This document shows, piece after piece, positions 13,336 to 23,945 of a DNA stretch of 64,000 nucleotides (positions are counted from its first letter, which is position 1; the number at the start of each line of letters is the position of its first letter). This DNA is from Takakia lepidozioides (lineage: Eukaryota; Streptophyta; Takakiopsida; Takakiales; Takakiaceae), in assembly GCA_030704615.1 (NCBI GenBank), contig CM060734.1, forward strand, positions 34,610,042 to 34,674,041, given 5' to 3'. The notes under the pieces were generated by a model. It did not search any database and had not been told where the DNA came from. It saw only the letters and a list, made by a program, of their open reading frames with translations. The translations under genes and the position numbers were made by a program.

Positions 13336-14816
13336 ATGGAGGATGCTTGTGAAAAGGGTGGAGCGGACTGGTTGGATTTTGTGCACCAAACCAGACTGAA
13401 GAAGGAGCGAAGGTACTGGTACTCACCAGACGAGTTTGATCATAAAATAGTGGAAGCATTTGTAGACCTCCGCGCCCGGAAGCCCAAAAACTCGAATTGG
13501 CAGAAGGACAAGCTCTTCTGTCCCTTCTGTGAAGAGGTAATCAAGGACAAAATCCAACTAAATCGGCATTGTGTTGACACGGGTTGCAAGGAGACTGTTG
13601 CAATGATTCCACGGGATTTCAAGCCTTGGCCGATACTGAAAGAAATGTCGATTGTCAAAGAGGCCACAATGCGCTTGCGCAGATCAGTGCTTAACCCCCG
13701 CACTTTGGAATTAAACGAAGTGCGCGCACGCGGTATGACGTCCATTGTGGTGGTCCGTCAATGGAGGATTTGCAAGTGCAGGGAACGCCGGACGCTCCCA
13801 GAAAACATAAACTGAATGATGGGGCCCAAAAAAAGGAGAGGCAAAAAAAGGAGAAGGCTGCAAGGTCTGCTCGCGAGGCAAGGGCAAAATCCACGCAACA
13901 GACTGAACCCCGTCCTGGGCGGCAGACCCACACCATCAGTACTGATACTGAAAGTGAATCTGCTCAGGGCCTGGAAGGGGTGACAAGTCCAGTGGACATT
14001 GACTTGCCTGACCAGACTCGGCAGCAGACTCACACAAATATCGCGACCCATGCCATCGGCTTAGGGTCAAAACCAAAAACTCAACAGAGCACTGAAGGGC
14101 CAGTCTGCCCTGGCACATTGCGCCTCGTTGACTTTGGGCTTTTCCCACCAGAGTGCCCACCAATTGGGGATCCAAACTTGTTCCGTTATTTCTACAGAGT
14201 TGCCCAGTCAGGTCTGCTACGCACATTCATCCGACAGGCGGAACAGAACTAGTTGAACAGCTTTGAAGATGAAGATGACGATGATGAAGTAGAGGAGGTA
14301 ATGGTCAGTCTGACCACCCAGTCTGTTCTCTGTGCTGTTTGAATCCATCATCGGGGTCACGTTGCCTATTCAGTCTGGTCAGTCCGCTGTGTTCTCTCCT
14401 CAGTCCGCTGGCTCACTCTGCTCGTCAGTTAGTCTGTTTTATATCGCTGCATTACTTACTGAGTCCATTTGTCAGTCCACTGGTATAGTCTACTAGTTGC
14501 CTCCACCCTACGTACGCACGTTACAGTCTGCTGGTCTGTGAGTCCAGTCTACTGCATGAGGTGAATATAGAGTCCACGTCCATGTTCCTGACGTTGAAGT
14601 TCTTTGCCGTGTACCAGGATGAACGTGTTTCTATTCGTAGGGCCATTCAGGCTTGGCGGATACCTAGCAATGATGCTCCTTTACAAGCGACTGCAGTGCG
14701 TGCGGAAGTGGACCGAGTGCGAGAGTACATATTATTGAAGTATCCTGGGTCATCTGCTGCTATAGCGGCATTACATATTCAAGACGCGTCGGGGGGGAAT
14801 GCGTCTGGGACAGCCA

Positions 14817-15035
14817 AGTCTGCCATCCAGCAGACTCCCATTCAGCAGGCCGTCATCCAGCAGACTCCCGTTCAGCAGCCTGTCATCCAGCAGACTCCAA
14901 CGGAGCAGACTCCCAACGAGCAGCCTGTCATCCTACAGACTCTTCTCCATGAGCCCATCATGCAGCCCATGCCAATGGGAAGTCCTGTCATCCAACAGAC
15001 TGCGGACCAGCAGACTGACCAGCAGACTGCCTTTC
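14817..15035 (+). repeat. QQTP coding tandem repeat
   Basis: A short-unit repeat inside an exon of the Ulp1-like gene. The unit is about 15 nt (cagcagactcccatt) and gives alternating QQTP, QQAV and EQTP pentapeptides. It looks like local slippage expansion of the CAGCAGACT word found all over the element. Confidence 0.85.
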
Positions 15036-16789
15036 TCTCACATAGTACGGCGCTTTTTGCAGTTTGGCGATCGTCATCACCGGTAATTCGACCCGGAGCT
15101 GAAGACCTCACACTTCCCCGACTTAGGGTGGGAGAAATTAATCCCCATTTGGATTGGCATAATGAGCTCCACCGGATTGTTGCGGACCGCCGGTGGTCAT
15201 TTGTACCCTTTCATTATTCCATGGAGTTTTCTATTGAGGAAGCCAACCATGTTCTAGAAGCCGCCTCTGCTGTTGTCATTGAAGCCACAAGCGACCAAAA
15301 TGCGCCGCCTCTACTTGTGCAGCTGATTCTCATGGATGACCCACGGCCTGAAGACCTCAGACATATGCCTATGGCACATCCAACCTTTGGGGTGCGAAGA
15401 AAGCACTTGTTTGGATTGACTGAGGAGGACTTTGAGCGCATGGCAGCTTCTTCTACAACACAGATGGATGCAATTTGGCAATTTCCGCTCATACAACAAG
15501 TTGATGAAGGATCTGCATAGTTTGAGGATGGACTTACTCCATGGAACAGACCATTCACAGAATTTTGTGGTGGATGACGCATTGCACTGGTTTGCATTGG
15601 TGATGGAGCGAGCAGTATTCGACATTGTTTTGCAGAATCCCAATGTCTTCAAAGTCTTGTGGTGTGGGATCCCAACTGAAGACCGCATCGGCGCCATTGC
15701 TCATCTCGATGGAGCATCCTGTGCCGGCAAATCAAGGACATTGGCCTCGTCGGAAATCTCTTGAAAGGTAAAATGTTATGGGCAACTTTCGTGTTTCAGC
15801 TCAATTTCTTTTGCCAACTTTTTTACAAGTTCACATTTGCATAAACATGTGTTGCAGGGTGAGTTGATCTGGGAGACAAGCAAGTGCAGGCTGCTTTCGA
15901 CTCTTTTGCCAGAGGTGCAAGGGACCTTGTCCTGTCTTTACAAGGAGTTCGGGAGACTGTCCAGCAGACTGGCCACAAGAATGTCGAACAACATATTCCC
16001 CACGATACATGTGGGCAGACTGCCCAAGTGCTGGAGACCGAGCATGTGCACCAGACCGTCCTAGGTAATAGGCCGGATCACTCCCAGCAGACTGCCCCGC
16101 ACACACATACTCAGTATGTGCAAACAGTACTGAGCGGGCAGCGAACTTTGCAGACTTTGCAGCAGACCAGCGAACATGGCCACCAGACTGCCCCTCAGCA
16201 AACTGTACAGCAGACCATGTAGCAGACCGACGAATCCAGCCAGCAGATTGCCCCTCAGCTGACCGTGCAGCAGACCGACGAATCCAGCCAGCAGATTGCC
16301 CCTCAGCAGACTGTGCAGCACACTGGTGAACCCACTCAGCAGATGGCCGATCAGACTATCCAGGAGACTAACAGCCAGTCTGTTCCCTGGATTGTGCAAC
16401 AGACTCGGATGCACTGGCCTCACCGGGACCCTGTGGACGAATTTCTGCTGAGTTCCCAACAACATGTTTTTGGATCTGCTAGTATGAGTGTTTTGACTGA
16501 GTCCACTTTTTCCCCTGGCACATTCACTGACGACGTCATCAGGTCACTGATAAAGCATTCTTATCCAGCTCCCCGTGGCCTACCTTCTATGACCTTCCAG
16601 GTTAGTCCCGTTTTCGTGCGCTCAGTGACGAAAACCATAGATGAGTCTTACGTGATGACCGAACTCAATCTGGGAACGCAAAACCGTATCATAGATCTTA
16701 CAGAAGAGTCTGAGGAAGAAATTGCCGGTGGGTCTTCCATACATGTTCTTGATGTTTCCCAAGTCCATGGAAATCCGAACACCCAGCCG

Positions 16790-17230
16790 GCTGTCCACCA
16801 GACTGACCAGCACACTGAACAGTGGACACATGGAAGGACTGCCGAGCAACCTGTGGCGGGGCAGCATACTGTCTTCATTGATGAGCAGACTGAACCGCAG
16901 ACTAACCAGCAGACTGCACAGGTCACAGATGGAAGGACTGACCAGGATGGCTCGGAGCGGCAGACTGCAGCTCAGCTCTGACTGCACAGTTCAGATTGCA
17001 CGGCCTGACCAGCACACTGCACACTTCACAGAGGGAAGGACTGACGACCAACCTGCCACCGAGCACATTGCCCACATTGAGGAAGAGACTGAACCGCAGA
17101 GTTGCCAGCAGACTGCACAGTTCACAGACGAAATGACTGAAGAAGAACCGGCGGCCGAGCAGACTGCCCACATTAAGCAACAGACTGAACATGCTGGCAG
17201 GCACACTGACAAGGAACCACATGCGGCGCA
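16790..17230 (+). repeat. Imperfect coding repeat of about 60 residues
   Basis: At least two, probably three, diverged copies of a unit with the skeleton DQHT, GRT, QP, HT, EQTEPQ, QQTAQ. A frame shift near 16975 falls between the first and second copy. Units share the QQT core with the repeat at 14817-15035 but are longer and more degenerate. Confidence 0.7.
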
Positions 17231-18417
17231 GACACCGTCTGGTATAGCGCTAGATTACATGGAGTTTGCTCCCTCACCTCTTGGGCAGGTTGTGTCATTT
17301 CCTCTTTCAGCACTGTTGTTTATGTTTTAGCACATTGTGAAATTGGGCTAATTCGACATTTTGCTCGGTATCCTCACAGGATGTTCGTCCCTCCGTCGGC
17401 AGACTGTCTACTTCTGAGGACATGACATCTTCCGCCCATGCTGCAAAAGGTGGGATCGACAACCAAGAAAAGTGTGGGGGTGAGCACGCCCCCCGATGCG
17501 CGGGTCAGTTCTACGCATGCGACCCACGAAGCTGCAAAGACAGGTCCAGCAAGTGTAAACAAACCTGCTGACCAGCCTCTGTTGCGAAGTAGGGCGGCAG
17601 CGCTGCGTTTGTCTGCTCTATCCAGCCCGCCTACAGCTGTCTCTGCTTCCTAGGGGAGAGGCAAAGCCAAGAAGCGGGCTGTCGTGGACCATGCTGAGGA
17701 GGTCGAGGAGGGTCCGAGTACCAAGAGACCGGCGAAGAAAAAGTCTGGCGTCTTTATGAACAAGAACCGCAAGCTGGCCTTGGACATGGACAAAGATGTG
17801 GGTCGTTTCTTGGAGCACCACAGGTGAGTACTGTGCTCAGTCTCCTCGTCTGTCTTTGTCGTTAAGTGCTTTCCGCTCTGTTGTGGTCAGTCTGCACGCT
17901 GGTCAGTCTGCTGCTGGTTTCATCATTGTCTGTTGTGGTTAGTCTTGTCAGTCTGATGAATTGTTCAGCCTGTAGAGTGTTTGGTACCATGTTGACGTCA
18001 GTCTGTTCAGTACATGAGGCTTCCTGAAGGATGGTCTGCTCTGTGCAGGATGGGTGCTCGGTTTGGCAAAGCACATGCTCTGCACGTGAAGGCGGGTAAT
18101 TCCATGCTGATGTTTTTTGAAGGGGACCCACGGTTTGAATGCGGACTGTCGCCGGATGACATAAAGGCGGTCCAGAAGGTTGAGTCGGAGTGCACAAATA
18201 GACTCCTGGAGCTGTGGTGTCGATTCTATGAGAAGCCGGTTGAGGCTGCGTTCACCAACACTATTGTTGTTCTTCCAACGTCGACGTGGACGGTGTTGAA
18301 GTCATTGGGGGTGGGGCATGAAAGCCTTATGGAGGTCTTGAAAGGATGCCTCAGCACTGAACGACTGGGCAAAGACTTGAAAGAGTGCGATTTCATTTTG
18401 GTGCCAATTGGGGACGA

Positions 18418-18623
18418 GTAAGAACTCTTCTGAGACTGTCTCCTGAGACTGTCTCCTGAGTCATAGTCTGGTTTCGCAGTGTCGTCTTGACTCTGAGCGA
18501 TTAAGTTGACCTCTGTATTTGTGCAGTGGACTGGGTTTGAAGATTGAGTCTGCTGAGTGGTCGGTCTGCTGAGTCTGCCCATCATGATTGTGCAATGACG
18601 CCATTTGTTTGATACCATTGCAG
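18418..18623 (+). other. Intron splitting the Ulp1 catalytic core
   Basis: Donor gtaaga follows GGGGACGA; acceptor ttgcag precedes GGGGCAC. Joining restores GAC GAG GGG CAC in frame, placing the catalytic His exactly where the family has it. The intron contains repeated gactgtctcctgag words. Confidence 0.85.
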
Positions 18624-19047
18624 GGGGCACTAGAGTGTTTGTATCATCGACCTCTGCAAGGGCTGTTACACTCACCTGAACTCTATCAGGGACTTGCATA
18701 AATGTCCCTTTGTTCTAGGGTGGATTCGGAAGCTTCATGCTGAGTGCTTAGGGTACTTGATGGACTCACCAGAGTGACATGAGATTGTCCAAGCATTTCA
18801 GTTCCACGCGCCTGATGTGCCCCAGCAACCATTCAGCTGGGAGTGTGGCTTTTACGTCATGTCATTCATTCAAGTGTTTTATGAGTGGGTAAAAGTCAGA
18901 GCAAATGTCTCCAAGACTGCAAAGCCAGAGAGATGAACACCTTTCACGAAGGACTGGTTTACTTTCAAGTTTGCACTTGGGCAGCGAATGCAGTGTGCCC
19001 AATATATCGTGCGGGGGTTGGACAATGTAGAGAAACTGCTCTCATGA

Positions 19048-19507
19048 GTATGATGTACTTGTCCTCTGAAGTCTATGTACCGAAATAAAAAATGCGAGTC
19101 TTTTCGCTTACTATTCCAGTGGTGATGAGCACTTTTGTGTACTGTGGGTGCTGGCATGTTTTGTAATGTTGTCACTAAACTCAATGGACACAATGGTGTC
19201 AATTTTTCCATGCACTGTGCACCCGAGTCTGCTGAGCTTGAATGTGCGAGCAGTACGCTGCCGAGGCTAGGACTGCTGGGTCTGGTACCTAGTCTGGGAG
19301 GCACCATGTCCATGAGTCCGCTGGGACGCTGGATTGGCATAAGTTGCAGGGATGAGGTAGAAGTGTGGTGAGCAGACTTTTGGAGTGGGCAGCAGACTGA
19401 CCAGCAGACTGGCTTACTGGCGCTCGCAGTCTGTTGACTGTGACTCTGTTGGGAGACTGTGCATTAGTCCATTGCGGACTTGTATTTCAGAAAGGGACAA
19501 TGCTACC
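19048..19507. other. 3' flank of the Ulp1-like gene
   Basis: No protein domain seen. It includes cagcagactg words at about 19385-19415, in the orientation used in exons of the upstream gene, so this is likely 3' untranslated sequence. Confidence 0.45.
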
Positions 19508-19711
19508 AGAAGAATTGTAGACTTATATTGTCTTCTTCGTGACACCTACACGACATGAAACCTTGTCTCTTTTCGAGGAATTGCAGACTTATATTGTCTT
19601 CTCCGTGACACCTACATGACGTGAAACCTTGTCTCTTTTCGAGGCATTGCAGACTTATATTGTCTTCTTTGTGACATCTACACGACCTGAAACCTTGCAA
19701 ATTTTCGAGTA
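19508..19711. repeat. Three-copy 66-bp tandem repeat between convergent genes
   Basis: Unit contains agacttatattgtcttctt, then gtgacacctacacgac and gaaaccttgtctcttttcga. Three copies follow one another with a few substitutions. The period is a multiple of three, so the minus strand reads as three 22-residue repeats, but no start or domain supports a gene. It sits between the 3' ends of the two genes. Confidence 0.85.
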
Positions 19712-19898
19712 TATATTTGCTGCAGGTGTAGGTGCAGACACCCTCTTGCTGGTTCTCCGCAAAACCCTAGGCCGGGTTTTCCAGGCCTCCACGAAATCTC
19801 GTCTCCTTTTCAGAGACATGTTGTTGTTGTCGTTCAGAGGACGGAAAGCCTTCGCTGCCGCAAGGTGCAACATTCCAGCCACACTTTTCGCCAGGATA

Positions 19899-22800
19899 TC
19901 AATGAGCTGCCCTCTGCACATATCGAGCATGTGCCTCCAAGTATTTGTCATCACCTACAATGCGAAGTATGTCCGCGAATTCTTGTTCCAATGAGGCTGA
20001 GACCTCCAAAGGTGCGTCGTCGTAGGGGAAGTCGTTCGGAGGATGTCTTTCCATGAACTGATTGGATTCGTCGTTGCCGCCGGCACCATTGCCCAAGAGC
20101 AAGCTAGGTAATCCTCCATGAATGGTTCCCAGCGCCGTGCCACAAGCGCGCACAAGGAGGCCATCATGTAGGTCAGGGTGAAGCATCTTCAGGACATGGA
20201 CCTGATGCTTGCATAAGTTTCCCTTCATTGCCCATAGGCACGTGCAACAACCCCAATCGCAATCAGGATTGTAAACAATGTATGTTGTGCCGGGGTGGTT
20301 GCTGCTGAGAATGTAGGCTGGTTCACCAGGACCCAAGGGAAGAGTAACACTCTCAGCAGGAATGTCTCGTGCCGCAAGTATAGAACTGGATATGTACTTT
20401 TCGTGTTTGTCATTTCTTATGAACCCGTGGGTCTTCAAATGGATTGCATACCAGTAGTGTGTTAGCACACGGCCAGTGAGTTCCCATATAAGCCAGTCCA
20501 CTCTACGACCACTCATCTTGCATTTCCCCATGGCAAGTCTTGCCTTCAGATTTCCATGCTGTGCCTCAATGCTTGCATTTGTGTCTTGGCTCGCATGAGG
20601 GACATGGCGGGATGCTATACACCACATTGCTATTTTGGGCTTCCAGTACTGTTCGATATAATCAAGAAATTCATGTCCTTTCGGGTATTTTGACCTCATA
20701 CGACGGATTCTCCTTGCAACCCACCGAAGCGCTCTTTTCTCGTTGCGTGGTCCTCCTCTACAGTACATGAGGTCTCCCATATCCTTCAACAAGTTTACAG
20801 CGGTCACCGGATCCTTCGTTTTCTTGCATGATTGCTTCACCCATGTCTTGCGGACATGCCAAAAGCAGAGGAAAATGAGTACTCCTTCAAAAACAATTCT
20901 GCACAACACACATGGTACACATTAGAGTCTTGGGATCGGACTGCAATGGTGGACTGCCGGAGTGGACTATAACAGCGATCTGTATCAGCGGGCAGAGCCA
21001 CTGGACTCGCCTAATGGACAGTACAATGCCATGACGTTGATGTGCTGGAATAACCCCATTGGACTACCCAGTGGACTTCCCCATTAGACTTCCCCTAGCT
21101 AGGACTGGGGCAGCGGACTGCATTAGCGGACTGCCCCATTGGACTGCCACAGCGGACTTGCCAGGGACTGCCGAGTAGACTTGGCAACGGACGGCCGACC
21201 CCAGGGACTGCTGAGTGGACTTGGCAGTGGACTGCCGAGCGGACTTGCCAGGGGACTGATGACCGGACTTGACAGCGGACTACCAGTGGATTTGCCCAGC
21301 AACTGCCATCGGGTTTTGCCACAGGAGTCTGCCAGTGGACTGTAGCAATGGACTGCTGCAGTGGACCTCGACAATGGACCGGTGTTGTGGACCAACAGAC
21401 TTACCGAATAGTGTTGATTTCTGCTTCGGCATCGTCCACAATGAAGGCATTGGGTCGCCAGCTCGGCAAATCTGCGAGGAGTGAATCGCGCAAGGCTCTC
21501 ATCCACGGAACCAGGTCTCTTGTCCGATTCCTCGCGGATAGGTTATAGGCAACTGGTATACCGTTCAACCACTCGTCGAAGACCATCAACATGTACAATG
21601 AGAACTGTTGGAATGCACAATGTAAGATGGTCAGAGCATGCAAATTCCGCTCAGTTCTGCACGAGAAGACTTCATAAGAGTGATGAGGTCTGTAGCGGTT
21701 CACAATGGGTCTGCCTCTCGGTCTTCCGCAACGTACACAACCCTAAACATACAGAAAGGGTCAGCACACCAAATATTATGTGAATGTTGCATGGTACTAT
21801 GCTATCATGCTCGTACAAGTCCATGAAATCGTTCGAATAGTACCTTGTCATGATTTGTCCCAAAGGTTGCATCACATGCAACGATACGGTCATGTCCTAG
21901 TTCCAGCATTCGTCGTTTCTGCCACGGAGTCTGTATGCCAATAGTGAATGTCAAATCTCCATCAAAATGCTCGAATGTGGCTCTAATTTCTCCTCTTGAT
22001 AGAAAAAAAACGGACGCAGGATTCTGGTCTCTCCACATGCGCACACTCTCTGCATCATCGGCGTGCTTTTTGAAGGTTTGTCACGCACGTTTCTTGGCAA
22101 GGTTGCGAACATCTTGCTCCAACAAGAAATCATCGCGGGTCCATGCATCGCCCAAGCCGGTGTTGTTCATCACGTACTCTTTATGCTCCATCATGATTTG
22201 GGCGACCGACAGGCCTCGGCACAAACACTCGACGACCTAGGCTTTCAATTCCTCGCTAATGTGTGGTGCATAGGCGTGGCGGGTGTTCCTGAACTCTGCG
22301 GACTTCCCATGCGAGGGTTTCCCTTGCGCATCTGTATGCTCCATGTTGTTGTAGTACGTGAGGACACAGATGTCAGGGGCGAGATAACATTGTTGGACCT
22401 TGAAACAACATTGGCAACCACGTTTGTAAGACTCTCCATACTCCGATTTCTTTCTCCTTGGGCCTTTATGAGGGCAAGATGTTCCAGCACCCACAAGAGG
22501 TCCTCCACGCTTCTGTTTTGGATCCTCCACTATTGCCTTGTTGGTGCGCTTGTCATCAGGACCGTAACAGCATTGATACCTGGACAGAAAATTCTAAAAT
22601 CGATATCCAACGACTTGAGGAAGCATAAAATCAGAGAACTCGTGAAACAAAAAATGGCAACAGACATGCAATGAAACGTCAAAAGGACTGAGGATGGTGC
22701 ACACATAATACTGGAGAGAAATGTGTTGGCTCTGGGTGCTTTTCGCGAGCCGGGTTCCACTTTAGAATGGACATTCACCCAAAACTGAGTGGGGTAGTCC

Positions 22801-23027
22801 TCCAAATTCTCCTCTCCCAGGACGAAGTCACCAACTCCATCCCAAGGTATGCAAGCCTTTTCAACATTCACTCGCACACCCATAAACCCATATTGCGTCT
22901 CACTCTTCCAATGGAGATCCTTCCTGTTGAAGGGTCCTGGTTTTGCTGTTTGCAAACATTGTCGAAGAGGCCGTATAAGCGGGCTTTCCGTGATCAGTAT
23001 ATCATCGGGTTTTGCTTCTACGTCCAT
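19899..23027 (-). pseudogene. Mutator-like (MULE) transposase with zinc finger and SWIM domain
   Basis: Minus-strand gene. Exons: 23027 to about 22700 (ATG at 23027, end uncertain), 22579-21844, 21604-21405, 20898-19899; the last three join in frame. Exon 2 has a WRKY/FLYWCH-like finger (CCFKVQQC with HTDAQGKPSHG). Catalytic acids: Asp in ACDATFGTN (codon 21871-21873), Asp in FIVDDAEAE (about 21431-21436), Glu in NASIEAQH (20575-20577). CFWHVRKTW follows the second Asp, and a SWIM finger (CCTCLWAMKGNLCKHQ) near 20200-20260 closes the core. MULE transposases bind and cut the terminal repeats. Two in-frame stops, TAG at 22237-22239 and TGA at 22081-22083, lie in otherwise well-conserved sequence (VRNLAKKRA, stop, QTFKKH), so the gene is only lightly decayed. 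Introns are short except the third, 20899-21404, which is full of the element's repeat motif. Confidence 0.92.
20940..21395 (-). repeat. Motif-rich intron of the transposase
   Basis: Read on the transposase strand, this intron is a dense irregular array of cagtccgct, cagtccact and caagtccgct words. The same words occur in the terminal inverted repeats and introns of the Ulp1-like gene. Confidence 0.8.
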
Positions 23028-23171
23028 GCCCTATACAGTACAAATGACACGCTTCTGAACATGCAAGAAATGCGCCGCAGTATAAGACATGATCGACAAC
23101 GTGCCAGGAGAACAGTGCGCACGTTCGCGGCTGCTGGCAAGTGGCAGGCGGCAGGGATGCAAGTTTGAATT

Positions 23172-23572
23172 GCAGCCCTAAAAATGGAGGGCTCGGATGG
23201 GTTATGGGAATGGACGGTGGCGATCCTGCGCCGTCAGTGGACTGGATGGCAGGGGACTAGCGGGCAGACTGGCGGACTCGCAGACTGCTGGGCAGCGGAC
23301 TGGCCAGCACCGGACTGGCGGGCAGACTGTTGGGCAGCCGACTAGCCAGCAGCGGACTGGCAGACTGGAGGGCAGCGGACTCGTGGCGGGGGACTGGCCG
23401 CGCGGCGGACGGGGGCGCGGGCGCGGTTGCTGCAGCCGCGCCCGCGGCTGGGCGACCGCGCGCAGCGGCGGGCGGGGCGGGCGGGGTGCTGGGGAGCCGG
23501 GCGTCCGTGCGCGGGCCCACCGGCCACATCGCACGTGCCCATTGAAGACCCTATTATCTTAAAATGAGAGGC
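23172..23572 (-). repeat. Right terminal inverted repeat
   Basis: Inverted copy of 11322-11645, about 77 bases longer through extra cagtctgcc/cagtccgct units. Outer end is aaaatgagaggc at 23572. Confidence 0.93.
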
Positions 23573-23581
23573 CTTGGCGAC
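23573..23581. repeat. Right 9-bp target site duplication
   Basis: cttggcgac, matching 8 of 9 bases of 11313-11321. Confidence 0.85.
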
Positions 23582-23789
23582 AGGGGTAAAGGGAAATGAG
23601 GCTGAAAAATCATCACTTTTCGCCAGAAGCTGATATGATGGGCCCACCATTCGCTAGAGGGGCCGCCACAGGGAGGCACATGGCGCCATATTGAGTGAAG
23701 ACAGTTTACAGCAGAGGAGCTTGATCCCACCGACCAAGTGCAGGACATCGCCGCATTCCCCCTCCCGTGGAGCCAGCTATGTTGCCCAT

Positions 23790-23945
23790 TTTTGTATATA
23801 TATATATGGGTAAGTATAGTATAGTCTGTATAGATAGACTTTGTAGAGATAAGTTCATAACATGTGTATGTGTAGCTTAGTGGTAGAAATCTCCCATCCT
23901 AGCTAATTGACTTGGTTTTCAATTCCTAACACCTCAATTTTTTGA
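23790..23945 (+). mobile_element. tRNA-derived SINE-like copy
   Basis: Has an A-box-like tagcttagtggtag (23873-23886) and a B-box-like ggttttcaattcc (about 23914-23926) at tRNA-gene spacing, and is preceded by a TA run (23793 on). A related arrangement occurs at 63845-63965. The cloverleaf itself is degenerate, so this is a retroposon remnant rather than a tRNA gene. Confidence 0.5.

Larger units (their letters stand above)
13336..19047 (+). pseudogene. Zinc finger / QQT-repeat / Ulp1-type SUMO protease-like gene
   Basis: Multi-exon gene in the Mutator-like element. Starts at ATG 13336. Exon 1 encodes a C2HC BED-like finger (CPFCEEV, then NRHCVDTGC). Later exons encode a lysine-rich and acidic stretch (13778-14297), a QQTP repeat domain (14820-15030), a further Q/T repeat region (15950-17230) and a basic NLS-like exon (17653-17823). 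The C48 (Ulp1/SENP) catalytic core spans exons 18049-18417 and 18624-19047: ILVPIGDE joins in frame to G-H, then CIIDL, PQQPFSWECGFYVM. Triad: His 18628-18630, Asp 18649-18651, Gln 18823-18825, Cys 18844-18846. Ulp1 enzymes cut SUMO from precursors and conjugates. Premature stops at 14250 (TAG), 16220 (TAG), 18631 (TAG right after the catalytic His, where Trp is invariant), 18775 (TGA), 18934 (TGA), plus frame shifts near 15500 and 16975, make it non-functional as read. Exons between 13735 and 17650 are approximate. Confidence 0.85.
11322..23572. mobile_element. Giant Mutator-like element carrying a Ulp1 gene
   Basis: A 12,251-bp DNA transposon with both ends visible: long terminal inverted repeats (324 and 401 bp) and a 9-bp flanking duplication. 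Inside are two convergent genes, a Ulp1-protease-like gene on the plus strand and a MULE transposase on the minus strand, separated by about 850 bp with a three-copy 66-bp repeat. The combination of MULE transposase with a Ulp1-type protease is that of the KAONASHI class described in plants. The two outer ends are identical for the first roughly 58 bases, so the inverted repeats are still near-identical, yet both genes carry stops. It is therefore a recently mobile but now probably non-autonomous copy. Confidence 0.93.

Noticed and set aside
16622-17222. Minus-strand frames through the QQT repeat region
   Set aside because: They are complement shadows of the repeat; plus-strand frames join to the Ulp1 exons.
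19503-19700. Minus-strand protein of three 22-residue repeats
   Set aside because: A tandem DNA repeat with period 66 keeps any frame open; it lies beyond the transposase stop and has no family.
23873-23930. A functional tRNA gene
   Set aside because: A and B boxes are visible but stems do not pair well; better explained as a SINE head.
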